Source of the DNA: Solirubrobacter deserti
GTDB taxonomy: Bacteria; Actinomycetota; Thermoleophilia; Solirubrobacterales; Solirubrobacteraceae
Length of the DNA: 64,000 bases
Direction: 5' to 3'
Assembly (NCBI RefSeq): GCF_003344625.1
Contig: NZ_QPKJ02000003.1
Span: 124,001 to 188,000 of the forward strand
The position numbers and the translations under genes were made by a program. The notes beneath the pieces were generated by a model, which was not told the DNA's origin, searched no databases, and saw only the letters and a list, made by a program, of their open reading frames with translations. Positions 50,442 to 59,141 of this stretch are shown piece by piece (position 1 is the stretch's first letter; each line of letters opens with the position of its first letter).

Positions 50442-53400
50442 GTTGGGCCATCTTCCTCGCCCTCGGCACGCTGATCGGGGTCCTGTACCTCATCCCGGGC
50501 CCGCTGCAGGGCAGCGAGACGGTGCTCGGCCTGACGGGGCTGTCCGCCCTCGTCGCGACCGTCTACGCCATCGTGCGCTTCAAGCCCACCGCCCGGCGGG
50601 CCTGGATCGTGCTGGCCGCGGGCGTGGCCTGCCTATCGCTCGGGGACGTGCTGCTCACCGCCGGGCTCAGCGCCACCGCGCACGTCGCCTACATGGCGAT
50701 GTACCCGGTGGTGATGGCCGGGCTCGTGCTGCTCGTGCGCAGCCGCCGCTGCCGCACGACCGCGGGCACGATGATCGACGGCTTGATCGTCACGATCGGG
50801 CTCGCGCTCCCGACCTGGACGGCGCTCATCTCCCCGTACCTGCAGCGCAGCGACCTCGACCCGGTCGAGCAGCTGGCGGCGATCGCGTTCCCCGTCGGGG
50901 ACCTGATCCTGCTCGCGGCGGCCGCGCAGCTCGCGCTCGACGGCGGCCGCCGCTCGCCCGCCTTCCGGCTATTGCTGGGAAGCCTCGCGCTGCTGCTCGT
51001 GACCGATTTCACCGCCGGGTCCATGACGCTCTCCGGGGCCGACCGCACGCCGCCGTGGCTGGAGGCCGGCTGGGTGCTCGCGACCGCGCTGTGGGGCGCC
51101 GCCGTGCTGCACCCCTCGATGGCCCGCCTCGGCGCGCCCTCCCCGCGGCGCACCGACCTGCTGCTCACCCGGCCGCGGCTGGCGCTGCTCACGCTCGCCT
51201 CGCTCGTGGCCCCGGTGCTCGGCGCCGTCGACGAGCTTCTCGAAGGCGACGGGGACTTCATCGTCGTCCACGTGGCGTCGGTGGCGCTGTTCGGGCTCGT
51301 GATCGCGCGCATGTTCCTGCTCTCCGCGCGCCAGCGGGCGCTCGGGGAAGAGCTGCACCGCCGCCGCGGCGAGGAGCGCTTCGCCGCGCTGGTCCGCCAC
51401 GCGACCGACTTGCTGCTGGTGCTCCAGCCGGGCGGCGGGATCAGCTACGCCAGCCCGTCGGTGACGCGCATCCTCGGTGAGCAGCCCGCGGCGTCGTTCC
51501 TCGTGTCGGAGGATCGTGTCCGCGTGCGGGGCGCGATCGCCGCCGCCACAGCCGGCGAAGAGGTCGGCGCGTTCGCGTGCACGCTCGTGGACGTGGACGG
51601 CCAGCGGCGCGTGTTCGAGGTCCAGCTCACCAACCTGATCGACGAGGAGGCCGTCGGCGGCATCCTCGTCAACGCGCGTGACATCACCGAGCGCGAGGCG
51701 ATCGAGGCCCAGCTCACCCACCAGGCCTTCCACGACCCGGTCACCGGGCTGGCCAACCGCGCGCTGTTCGTCGAGCGCGTGCGGGACGCGATCGCCCGCT
51801 CCCGGCGCTCGGACGGCTCGCTCGCGGTGCTGTTCCTCGACCTCGACGACTTCAAGCTCGTCAACGACTCACTCGGCCACGCCGCCGGCGACGACGTGCT
51901 GGTCGAGGTCGCCCGCCGGATCGACGGCGGGCTGCGCGGCTCGGACGCGGCGGCGCGGTTCGGCGGCGACGAGTTCGCGGTGCTGCTCGAGGGCGCCGGC
52001 AGCCAGGCGGCCGCCGACACGGCCCAGCGCATCCTCGACGTGCTCGCGGCGCCCGTCACCCTCGCCGACCGGTCCGTCACGCTGCGGGCGAGCCTCGGCC
52101 TCTCGGTCGCGATCGGCGACGACGGCCGCAGCGCCGAGGACCTGATCCGCGACGCCGACGCCGCGATGTACGTCGCCAAGCGCGCGGGCAAGAGCAGCTA
52201 CCGCCTGTTCGAGCCCGCGATGCACGCCGGCGTGCTCGCGCGGCTGGAGCTGCGCACCGGCCTCGCGCGGGCGATCGACGCCGACGAGCTGGAGCTGCAC
52301 TACCAGCCCGTCGTCCGGCTCTCGGACGGCTCGACGGCGGGTTTCGAGGCGCTGATGCGCTGGCAGCACCCCGAGCGTGGGCTCGTCTCGCCGGCCGACT
52401 TCATCCCGATCGCCGAGGAGACCGGGATGATCGTCCCGATGGGACGCTGGGCGCTGCACGAGGCCGCCGCCCACCTGCGCGCGCTCGACGGCGACTACCG
52501 GATGAACGTGAACCTGTCGGCCAAGCAGCTGCAGGACCCGGGGCTGGTCGAGGACGTGCGGGCGGCGATCGCCGGGCTCGACCCCTCGCGCTTCGTGCTC
52601 GAGCTGACGGAGTCGATGGTGATGGACGACGCCGACCACGCCGTCGACCAGCTGACCGCCCTCAAGGCCCTGGGGATCAAGCTGGCGCTCGACGACTTCG
52701 GCACCGGGCACTCCTCGCTCGGGTACCTCAGCCGCCTGCCCGTGGACATCCTCAAGCTCGACCGCGCGTTCCTCGCCGGGGACGAGCCGAACCTGATCGC
52801 GGCCGTGGTCAGCCTCGGCCATGCGCTGTCGCTCGAGGTCGTCGCCGAAGGGATCGAGGAGGACGAGCAGTGGCACGCCCTGCGCGCCCTCGGGTGCCAG
52901 TACGGCCAGGGTTTCCTGTTCTCGAAACCGCTCACCGCCGCGGACTCGCTGGCCGCCGTAGCGTGGTCTCTATGCTCGGAGCGTATGCCCTCCGAGCTGC
53001 TCGTCTGCCACCTGGGCCGCGTCGAATACCGCGAGGCCACGGCGCTGCAGGAGCGTTTGCGCGCGCAGGTGATCGCCGGGGAGCTGCCGGAGCTGATGCT
53101 CCTGCTGGAGCACCCACCGGTCTATACGGTCACGCGCCGGACTGATACGTCCGACCTGCCGTTTCCGGAGAGCTTCTACCGCGAGCGGGGGATCGACGTG
53201 GTGCAAACACCGCGCGGCGGCCAGCTCACTTACCACGGGCCCGGGCAACTGGTCGGCTACCCGATCATGCGCGTGAGCAGCGTGCCCGAGTACATCCTCA
53301 CGATGGAGAAGGCACTCGTCGCCGCGCTGGCGGACGCGGGGGTCCAAGCCGGCACCAAGCTCGGCCACAAGCACGTCGGCGTGTGGGTGGGTGACCGCAA

Positions 53401-53668
53401 GATCGCGTCGGTCGGCGTGCACATCTCGCACGGCGTCTCCTCGCACGGCTTCGCGGTCAACGTCGACGACGACCTGGACCCGTTCGGCTGGGTGGTCGCG
53501 TGCGGCCTGCCGGACGTGCAGATGACGTCGATCGCCGCCGAGGGCGTGCGCGAGTCGGTCGCCTGCTTCCGCAAGCGCGCGGCGTGGCGCTTCGCCGAGG
53601 CCTTCGGCCGCCGGCAGCGGATCGTGAGCGCGTCGCGGCTGGGCATCGAGCAGCCGGTGCCCGCGTAG
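50435..53668 (+). CDS. membrane GGDEF-EAL cyclic-di-GMP enzyme continuous in frame with octanoyltransferase LipB
   Basis: 1077 residues with no internal stop. About 1-290: eight to nine membrane helices; about 310-415: PAS; GGDEF domain with intact RFGGDEFAVLL near 509 and LFLDLDDFKLVNDSLGH; EAL domain with intact FEALMRWQHPERG near 638, NVNLSAKQL and ALDDFGTGHSSLGYL. The EAL part ends at FLFSKPLTAADSL. Only about 13 residues later, at residue 851, a full LipB sequence begins. Synthesis and breakdown of c-di-GMP at the membrane is the expected role of the first part. The EAL frame has no stop before 53668, so as sequenced the protein must carry LipB; a lost stop or an assembly indel is the alternative. 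Confidence 0.75.
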   Translation: MSRWAIFLALGTLIGVLYLIPGPLQGSETVLGLTGLSALVATVYAIVRFKPTARRAWIVLAAGVACLSLGDVLLTAGLSATAHVAYMAMYPVVMAGLVLLVRSRRCRTTAGTMIDGLIVTIGLALPTWTALISPYLQRSDLDPVEQLAAIAFPVGDLILLAAAAQLALDGGRRSPAFRLLLGSLALLLVTDFTAGSMTLSGADRTPPWLEAGWVLATALWGAAVLHPSMARLGAPSPRRTDLLLTRPRLALLTLASLVAPVLGAVDELLEGDGDFIVVHVASVALFGLVIARMFLLSARQRALGEELHRRRGEERFAALVRHATDLLLVLQPGGGISYASPSVTRILGEQPAASFLVSEDRVRVRGAIAAATAGEEVGAFACTLVDVDGQRRVFEVQLTNLIDEEAVGGILVNARDITEREAIEAQLTHQAFHDPVTGLANRALFVERVRDAIARSRRSDGSLAVLFLDLDDFKLVNDSLGHAAGDDVLVEVARRIDGGLRGSDAAARFGGDEFAVLLEGAGSQAAADTAQRILDVLAAPVTLADRSVTLRASLGLSVAIGDDGRSAEDLIRDADAAMYVAKRAGKSSYRLFEPAMHAGVLARLELRTGLARAIDADELELHYQPVVRLSDGSTAGFEALMRWQHPERGLVSPADFIPIAEETGMIVPMGRWALHEAAAHLRALDGDYRMNVNLSAKQLQDPGLVEDVRAAIAGLDPSRFVLELTESMVMDDADHAVDQLTALKALGIKLALDDFGTGHSSLGYLSRLPVDILKLDRAFLAGDEPNLIAAVVSLGHALSLEVVAEGIEEDEQWHALRALGCQYGQGFLFSKPLTAADSLAAVAWSLCSERMPSELLVCHLGRVEYREATALQERLRAQVIAGELPELMLLLEHPPVYTVTRRTDTSDLPFPESFYRERGIDVVQTPRGGQLTYHGPGQLVGYPIMRVSSVPEYILTMEKALVAALADAGVQAGTKLGHKHVGVWVGDRKIASVGVHISHGVSSHGFAVNVDDDLDPFGWVVACGLPDVQMTSIAAEGVRESVACFRKRAAWRFAEAFGRRQRIVSASRLGIEQPVPA
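52971..52976 (+). promoter_or_regulatory. -10 element TATGCT for internal lipB start
   Basis: TATGCT ends 8 nt before the ATG at 52985, the spacing seen for other leaderless candidates in this window, and could drive separate lipB expression. Confidence 0.4.
52985..53668 (+). CDS. lipB: octanoyl-[acyl carrier protein]:protein N-octanoyltransferase (internal start within the fusion)
   Basis: 227 residues if started at the ATG at 52985. Transfers octanoate from ACP to the lipoyl domains of E2 proteins; LipA then inserts sulfur. Motifs LGRVEYREATALQERL, LLLEHPPVYTVTRR, GGQLTYHGPGQLVGYPI, the catalytic Lys in RKIASVGVHIS, HGFAVNVDDDL and the catalytic Cys in VACGLPD are all present and complete. 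The GGAG 3 nt before the ATG is too close for a ribosome site, so free LipB would come from a leaderless mRNA. lipA is two genes downstream. Confidence 0.85.
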   Translation: MPSELLVCHLGRVEYREATALQERLRAQVIAGELPELMLLLEHPPVYTVTRRTDTSDLPFPESFYRERGIDVVQTPRGGQLTYHGPGQLVGYPIMRVSSVPEYILTMEKALVAALADAGVQAGTKLGHKHVGVWVGDRKIASVGVHISHGVSSHGFAVNVDDDLDPFGWVVACGLPDVQMTSIAAEGVRESVACFRKRAAWRFAEAFGRRQRIVSASRLGIEQPVPA

Positions 53669-54450
53669 TGGACGTCGGCGCGGCCATCTTCCTCACCGGG
53701 GACGTCCAGCACCCGGCGCAGCTGGCCCAGCGCCTGGAGGCGGCGGGCTACGAGTCCCTGATGCTGACCGAGCACACGCACATCCCGGTGTCGGCCGGGA
53801 TGGTCGCGCGCGACGGCGGGCCGCTGGCCGAGCACTACCGGCGCACGCACGACCCGTTCGTCGCGCTGGCGTTCGCGGCCGCTGCCACGGAGCGGCTCGT
53901 GATCGGCACGTCCGTGTGCCTGGTCACCGAGCACGACCCGATCGTGCTGGCCAAGGTCATCGCGTCGCTGCAGAACCTCTCCGGCGGGCGGTTCGTGTTC
54001 GGGATCGGCGCGGGCTGGAACAAGCCCGAGCTGCGCAACCACGGCACCGACCCGGCCACGCGCCACGGCCTGATGCGCGAGCGGATCGAGGCCATGCGCG
54101 CGCTCTGGACCGCGGAGGAGGCGGAGTACCACGGCAAGCAGGTGGACTTCGACCCGATCTGGCAGTGGCCGAAGCCCCAGCCGGTCCCGCCGGTGCTGGT
54201 CGGCGGCAATGGCCCGCGCGTGGAAGACCGCGTGCTGCGCTACGCCGACGGCTGGATGCCGAACATGCCCGACCTCGGCGAACTGCGCGAGCGCGTCGCG
54301 GCGCTGCGCGAGCGGGCGGGGCGCCAGGTTCATGTGACCTACTACGGCGCGAAGCCCGAGACCTTGGCGCAGCTGCGCGAGGCGGGCGTCGATCGCGCGC
54401 TGATCGTCCTCGAATCCGTTCCCGAGCCCCCGATACCATCGATCCAGTGA
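53668..54450 (+). CDS. LLM class F420-dependent (or flavin-dependent) oxidoreductase
   Basis: 260 residues from a GTG that overlaps the lipB stop by one base. Luciferase-like TIM barrel: AAGYESLMLTEHTHIPVS, RLVIGTSVCLVTEHDPIVLAKVIASLQNLSGGRFVFGIGAGWN, PPVLVGGNGPRVEDRVLRYADGWMP. The TEHTHIP form matches the F420-dependent subgroup common in actinobacteria. It lies between lipB and lipA and overlaps both, so it belongs to their operon; a link to lipoate is not evident. Confidence 0.88.
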   Translation: MDVGAAIFLTGDVQHPAQLAQRLEAAGYESLMLTEHTHIPVSAGMVARDGGPLAEHYRRTHDPFVALAFAAAATERLVIGTSVCLVTEHDPIVLAKVIASLQNLSGGRFVFGIGAGWNKPELRNHGTDPATRHGLMRERIEAMRALWTAEEAEYHGKQVDFDPIWQWPKPQPVPPVLVGGNGPRVEDRVLRYADGWMPNMPDLGELRERVAALRERAGRQVHVTYYGAKPETLAQLREAGVDRALIVLESVPEPPIPSIQ

Positions 54451-55436
54451 GCGAACCGGTCCTCCGCATCCACCAAACCCGCTCGCGGTCGAACCCGGGC
54501 GGCATGGACGTCCGCAAGGTGATCGGCGAGGACGTGCTGCCCTTCCGCTCGCGCAAGCCGGCCTGGTTCAAGGTCCCGCGCCCCGGCAGCGCGAAGTACC
54601 GCGAGCTGTCGAAGACGATCGCCGACGAGGGCCTGCACACGGTCTGCAAGGAAGCGGCCTGCCCGAACATCGGCGACTGCTGGGACCGCGGCACGGCCAC
54701 GTTCATGATCCTTGGCGACACCTGCACGCGCCGCTGCGGCTTCTGCAACGTCAAGACCGGCAAGCCGACGTGGAACGACCCGCTGGAGCCGCTGCGCGTG
54801 GCCCGCTCGGTCGCCCGCATGGGCCTGCGCCACGCCGTGATCACCTCGGTGGACCGCGACGACCTGCCGGACTACGGCGCGTCCGTCTGGTGCGGCGTCA
54901 TCCGCTCCGTGCGCATGCAGGCGCCGCTGACGAAGATCGAGTGCCTCACGCCGGACTTCCGCGGCGAGGAGATGCCGCTCGCGCGCGTCATCGCCGAGCG
55001 CCCCGACGTCTTCAACCACAACCTCGAGGTCGCGCCGCGCCTGTACCCGGTCGCGCGACGCGGCTCCACCTGGAAGCGCTCCCTGCGCGTGCTCGCGAAC
55101 GCCCAGGAGATGGGCGAGGGCGAGGTCGCGACCAAGTCCGGCCTGATGGTCGGCCTCGGCGAGACGCACGAGGAGCTCGTGGACGCGTTCGGCCAGATGC
55201 GCGAAGCGGGCGTGCAGATCCTCACCGTCGGCCAGTACCTGCGCCCGACCGAGCGCCACCTGCCGGTCGTCCGCTACTGGGAGCCCGAGGAGTTCAAGGC
55301 GCTCGAGACCGCCGCCTACGACCTCGGCTTCGAGCATGTCGCCGCCGGCCCGCTCGTCCGCTCCAGCTACCACGCGGACGAGCACTTCCCGCAGGACCAG
55401 CCCGGTGTCGGGCCCCTCGCGGCCGCTACCGCGTGA
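54447..55436 (+). CDS. lipA: lipoyl synthase
   Basis: 329 residues from a GTG overlapping the previous stop (GTGA); an ATG at 54504 is the alternative. Radical-SAM enzyme that inserts two sulfurs into octanoyl-E2. The auxiliary cluster motif is CKEAACPNIGDC (C-X4-C-X5-C), the radical-SAM motif CTRRCGFCN, and RSSYHADEHF near the C-terminus supplies the conserved RSSY Ser ligand. Together with lipB and lpd it completes the machinery needed by both E2 proteins nearby. Confidence 0.96.
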   Translation: MSEPVLRIHQTRSRSNPGGMDVRKVIGEDVLPFRSRKPAWFKVPRPGSAKYRELSKTIADEGLHTVCKEAACPNIGDCWDRGTATFMILGDTCTRRCGFCNVKTGKPTWNDPLEPLRVARSVARMGLRHAVITSVDRDDLPDYGASVWCGVIRSVRMQAPLTKIECLTPDFRGEEMPLARVIAERPDVFNHNLEVAPRLYPVARRGSTWKRSLRVLANAQEMGEGEVATKSGLMVGLGETHEELVDAFGQMREAGVQILTVGQYLRPTERHLPVVRYWEPEEFKALETAAYDLGFEHVAAGPLVRSSYHADEHFPQDQPGVGPLAAATA

Positions 55437-56403
55437 TTGTCACCTTGTTCAGGCCGCGCGGGGCGTCGGGGTCCAGCCCCTTGCGCAGCGCGAGCTCCAG
55501 CGCGAGCTGCTGACCGCGCACGGCGGCCGCGATCGGCGCCAGCGCTTCGGGCACGCCGGTGACCGTCGGCATCAGGTGCAGGTCGGCGCCGCGCTGCTGC
55601 AGTGCTTCGACGGCCTCGTCGACATCGGTCGCCGACGGACCGTCAGCGCGCAGGGCGAGCACGGCGGCGCCCGCATCCACGGCCGCGATCGGCCCGTGCA
55701 GCAGGTCGGCGACCGAGAAGCCCTGGGCGGACACGAGCGCGGTCTCGCGCACCTTCAACGCGGTCTCCAAGGCGGCCGAGAACATCCAGCCGCGGGCGGT
55801 GACGACGAGCTTGTCGATCGCGGCCCAGCGGACGGCGAGCGTCGCCATCGGGTCGGGATCCTCCAACACGGCTGAGACCGCGCCGGGGACGGCGGACAGC
55901 GCGCCCTGCTCCCACGGCACCTCGCCGAACGCCGCCGCCAGGACCGCGAACGCCGCCATCTGCGCCGTGTAGGTCTTGGTCGCGGGCACGGCCCGCTCCT
56001 CCCCCGCGCCGAGCTCGATCACGGTCTCCGCGGCGGCGGCCAGCGGGGAGTCGGCGTCGTTGGTGATCGCGACCGCGTGCCCGCCCGTCGCGCGCAGGCG
56101 TTCGACCACGTCGACGATCTCGGGCGTCTTGCCCGACTGGGACACGCCCACCACGAGCCAGCCGCTCGCGTCGGTCCGCGCGCCGTAGCGCGTGAACAGG
56201 CTGGGCGCGGCGAGCGCCACCGGACGGCGCGTCGCGAGCTCCAGCAGGTAGCGGCCGTAGACGGCCGCGTGGTCGGAGGAGCCGCGCGCGACGATGATCA
56301 CGCCCGCCGGCCGCTCCAGTCCCACGTCGATCCGGCGCGAGAGCAGGCGGGCGAGCACCTCGGGCTGCTCGGTCATCTCACGACGCATGTGTGACCCTGG
56401 CAT
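55426..56403 (-). CDS. SIS-domain protein, GlmS isomerase-domain-like sugar-phosphate isomerase/deaminase
   Basis: 325 residues. MRREMTEQPEVLARLLSRR and two SIS domains (VIIVARGSSDHAAVYGRYLLE; VVGVSQSGKTPEIVDVVERLRATGGHAVAITN; then a second after about 165) match the isomerase half of GlmS without the glutaminase domain. VPATKTYTAQMAAFAVLAAA and LHGPIAAVD are family motifs. Such stand-alone forms are usually glucosamine-6-phosphate deaminases or related isomerases. The ATG at 56403 is favoured because TAGGGT precedes it by 8 nt. It overlaps lipA by 11 nt. Confidence 0.85.
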   Translation of the reverse strand: MPGSHMRREMTEQPEVLARLLSRRIDVGLERPAGVIIVARGSSDHAAVYGRYLLELATRRPVALAAPSLFTRYGARTDASGWLVVGVSQSGKTPEIVDVVERLRATGGHAVAITNDADSPLAAAAETVIELGAGEERAVPATKTYTAQMAAFAVLAAAFGEVPWEQGALSAVPGAVSAVLEDPDPMATLAVRWAAIDKLVVTARGWMFSAALETALKVRETALVSAQGFSVADLLHGPIAAVDAGAAVLALRADGPSATDVDEAVEALQQRGADLHLMPTVTGVPEALAPIAAAVRGQQLALELALRKGLDPDAPRGLNKVTITR

Positions 56404-56411
56404 CGCCGTCG

Positions 56412-56428
56412 ACCCTACCGGCTACCCT
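56412..56428. promoter_or_regulatory. back-to-back -10 elements for the SIS gene (minus) and rhomboid gene (plus)
   Basis: TAGGGT on the minus strand (56412-56417) ends 8 nt before the SIS ATG; TACCCT on the plus strand (56423-56428) ends 10 nt before the rhomboid ATG. Only five base pairs separate them. Confidence 0.45.
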
Positions 56429-56438
56429 CGGCCGCGCG

Positions 56439-57185
56439 ATGCTCCCGCTGCGCGACAACGTCCCGACCAGCCGGACGCCGTACGTCACCTACGTCTTCAT
56501 CGCGGCGAACATCCTCGTCTACTTCTTCTGGCAGAAGGGCGGGTTCTCGCTCAACGGACCCGACAGCACCGCCTACCTGTGCCAGCTCAACGAGTGGGCG
56601 GCGATCCCGGCCGAGTTCTCCGGCGACAAGCAGCCGCTCCCGACCGAGTGCGGCACCGACGACGCGCCCACCTACGCGACCCTCTTCACCGCGATGTTCA
56701 TGCACGGCGGCCTGCTGCATCTCGGCGGCAACATGCTGTTCCTGTGGATCTTCGGCAACAACGTCGAAGACGCGATGGGCCCGGTGAAGTTCGTCGTCTT
56801 CTACCTGATGGGCGGGATCGCGGCCTTCGCGCTGCAGTTCGTGACCGACACGGCGTCGGTGATCCCGACGGTCGGCGCCTCCGGCGCGATCGCGGGCGTG
56901 CTCGGCGGCTACCTGCTGCTGTACCCGCGCGCGAAGGTCGTGACGGTGATCTTCATCGTGTTCTTCTTCACCATCCTCGAGCTGCCCGCGCTGCTCGTGC
57001 TCGGCTTCTGGTTCCTCCAGCAGGCACTGATGGGCTATTTCGACCTGGCCGACCCCACCGGCGGGGGCGGCGGCGTGGCGTACTTCGCCCACATCGGAGG
57101 GTTCGTCTGGGGGCTGCTGGCCATTCGTCTATTCGCGAGTAAACAGCGCACCAAACGGCCGCCGGAGCGTTTGTATACACGGTGA
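56439..57185 (+). CDS. rhomboid-family intramembrane serine protease
   Basis: 248 residues, six to seven membrane helices. FMHGGLLHLGGNMLFLWIFGNNVEDAMG is the family's HxxxN region, VGASGAIAGVLGGYLLLYP contains the catalytic Ser (GASGA) and YFAHIGGFVWG the catalytic His. It cleaves membrane-spanning substrates within the bilayer; natural substrates unknown. Its stop overlaps the start of the carboxypeptidase gene, so both are made from one mRNA. Confidence 0.9.
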   Translation: MLPLRDNVPTSRTPYVTYVFIAANILVYFFWQKGGFSLNGPDSTAYLCQLNEWAAIPAEFSGDKQPLPTECGTDDAPTYATLFTAMFMHGGLLHLGGNMLFLWIFGNNVEDAMGPVKFVVFYLMGGIAAFALQFVTDTASVIPTVGASGAIAGVLGGYLLLYPRAKVVTVIFIVFFFTILELPALLVLGFWFLQQALMGYFDLADPTGGGGGVAYFAHIGGFVWGLLAIRLFASKQRTKRPPERLYTR

Positions 57186-58144
57186 TGCGCCGAGCGTTCA
57201 TGGCCCTGCTCGCGCTCGTGCTGTTCACGGCCGCGGGCTATCTGTTCTTCTTCCGCGACAGCGGTGAGCCGCCGCAGGCGCGCACGCCCGCGGCCGCCGG
57301 CGCGCTCGAGGACTCCTCGACGGCGCCGCTGGTGAGCGGCGGCACGGCGCCGTCGCCGCTCGCGGTGCGGCTGGACTCGGCCGCCGACCCGATCCAGGTT
57401 AAGTTCAAGAAGCCGCCCCGGTCCGCGGTCGTGTTCGACCTGGACACGGGCAAGGTGCTGTGGCGCCGGGACCCGACGAAGGTCCTGCCGATCGCGTCGC
57501 TGACCAAGATGATGACCGCGCTGGTGGTCGTCGAGCGCGTCCCCGAGGGCGCGAAGGTCCGCATCACCAAGGAGGCGCTGCGCTACACGGGCTCGGGCGT
57601 CGGCGTGCTCCCGCGCGGGAAGTGGATCGGCGTCAACACGATGCTGCACGGGCTGATGCTGCCGTCCGGCAACGACGCAGCCATCGCGCTCGCCCAGCGG
57701 GCCGCAGGCGGCAGCGAGAAGCGCTTCGTCCGCTACATGAACGAGAAGGCCGAGCAGCTCGGCCTGCTCTGCACCCGCTTCGCGTCCTCGAGCGGGATCG
57801 TCGACAAGGGCAACCACTCGTGCGCGGCCGACCTCGCCGCGATCGCCCGTGCCGTCATGCGCGAGCCGCGCCTGACCCGCATCGTCAAGCGCCGCCAGGC
57901 GGTGCTCCCGTTCCCGATCAAGGGCGGCCGGCTGTGGCTCTACAACCACAACCCGCTGCTGCGCGCCGGCTACCCGGGCACGACCGGGCTCAAGACGGGC
58001 TACACGGACGCCGCCGGGCGCTGCCTGGTGGCCACGGCGCGGCGCGGAGCGGTCAAGCTCGGTGTCGTCTTGCTCGACTCGCCGGACCCCGGCAAGCAGG
58101 CGATGCAGCTGCTCGACCGGGGCTTCAAGGCCTCATCCACCTGA
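57182..58144 (+). CDS. D-alanyl-D-alanine carboxypeptidase (S11 family)
   Basis: 320 residues (GTG, or ATG at 57185). An N-terminal signal anchor (MALLALVLFTAAGYLFFF) leads to a penicillin-binding domain with SLTK near residue 107, SGN near 161 and KTG near 270, the three active-site motifs. It trims the terminal D-Ala of peptidoglycan pentapeptides outside the membrane. The C-terminal beta domain of PBP5 is absent, so it is the short type. It is coupled to the rhomboid gene. Confidence 0.92.
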   Translation: MMRRAFMALLALVLFTAAGYLFFFRDSGEPPQARTPAAAGALEDSSTAPLVSGGTAPSPLAVRLDSAADPIQVKFKKPPRSAVVFDLDTGKVLWRRDPTKVLPIASLTKMMTALVVVERVPEGAKVRITKEALRYTGSGVGVLPRGKWIGVNTMLHGLMLPSGNDAAIALAQRAAGGSEKRFVRYMNEKAEQLGLLCTRFASSSGIVDKGNHSCAADLAAIARAVMREPRLTRIVKRRQAVLPFPIKGGRLWLYNHNPLLRAGYPGTTGLKTGYTDAAGRCLVATARRGAVKLGVVLLDSPDPGKQAMQLLDRGFKASST

Positions 58145-58152
58145 GATCGGGG

Positions 58153-58158
58153 TAGATC
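58153..58158 (+). promoter_or_regulatory. -10-like TAGATC before the exported TIM-barrel-like gene
   Basis: TAGATC ends 8 nt before the ATG at 58167. The last base departs from TANNNT, so this is a weaker case. Confidence 0.3.
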
Positions 58159-58166
58159 GGGGGCTG

Positions 58167-59138
58167 ATGGCCCCGTCACCCGAGGTGGTTCGACAGCGCC
58201 GTATCGCGGCCGTGATCGCGCTCGCGGTGGCCGCCGCGCTGCTCGTGCTGCTGTTCACGCAGCTCACCGGCTCCGACGCCGCCGAGCAGCCACGCGCGGC
58301 CGCGGACGGGGCCGAGGCCGAGCAGGGCGAGCCCACGCCGACGCCCGAGCCGCTGCCCGAGCTCCCGCGCGGCGGGCGCACGATCCTGCCCGACTACCGC
58401 GTGGTCGCCTACTACGGCGCGCCGCAGGACGACGAGCTCGGGGCACTCGGGATCGGGTCGCCGGCCTCGGCGGTCAAGAGGCTCAACCGCCAGGCGAAGG
58501 GCTACGACCGCAAGACGCGGCCGGTGATGCCGGCGCTGGAGCTGATCGCGACGGTCGCGGCCGCCCACCCGGGCGACGACGGCCAGTACATCCTGCGCCA
58601 GTCCGACACCGTCATCCGGCGCTATCTGAAGGCCGCGCGCAAGGCCAAGGCGCTGCTCATCCTCGACATCCAGCCCGGCCGCGCCGACTTCTTCAGCGAG
58701 ACCAAGCGGCTGCGCAAGTGGCTCAAGGAGCCCGACGTGTCGCTCGCGCTGGACCCGGAGTGGCGGATGGGACCGAACGAGGTGCCGGGGAAGACGATCG
58801 GCAGCGTCAGCGCGCGCGAGGTCAACGCCACCACGGACTGGCTGAACAAGCTCACCAAGCGGGAGAAGCTGCCGCAGAAGCTGGTGCTCATCCACCAGTT
58901 CACCGACGACATGATCCCCGAGAAGGAGATCAAGGAGCGCAGCGACCTGGCGATCGTGTTCAACGTCGACGGCTTCGGGACGCAGACGCTCAAGGTCGCC
59001 AAGTACAACGAGTTCACCCGCCAGTCGCACGCCTTCCGCCACGGGTTCAAGCTCTTCTACAAAGAGGACCAGGACACGATGTCGCCGGCGGAGGTCATGC
59101 GCCTTCAGCCGCGGCCCGATGTCGTCGTGTACGAATAG
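58167..59138 (+). CDS. exported hypothetical protein, TIM-barrel-like
   Basis: 323 residues. A single N-terminal hydrophobic helix (IAAVIALAVAAALLVLLFTQL) anchors or exports it; a Pro/Glu linker (about 40-65) follows. The domain (about 70-323) alternates strands and helices (VVAYYGAPQDDELGALG, PVMPALELIATVAAA, ALLILDIQPGRADFF, VSLALDPEWRM, LVLIHQFTDDMI, LAIVFNVDGFG) as a (beta/alpha)8 barrel would, with acidic residues at strand ends as in glycoside hydrolases. I cannot name the family. It lies in the cell-wall operon after the carboxypeptidase. Confidence 0.75.
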   Translation: MAPSPEVVRQRRIAAVIALAVAAALLVLLFTQLTGSDAAEQPRAAADGAEAEQGEPTPTPEPLPELPRGGRTILPDYRVVAYYGAPQDDELGALGIGSPASAVKRLNRQAKGYDRKTRPVMPALELIATVAAAHPGDDGQYILRQSDTVIRRYLKAARKAKALLILDIQPGRADFFSETKRLRKWLKEPDVSLALDPEWRMGPNEVPGKTIGSVSAREVNATTDWLNKLTKREKLPQKLVLIHQFTDDMIPEKEIKERSDLAIVFNVDGFGTQTLKVAKYNEFTRQSHAFRHGFKLFYKEDQDTMSPAEVMRLQPRPDVVVYE

Positions 59139-59141
59139 GGC

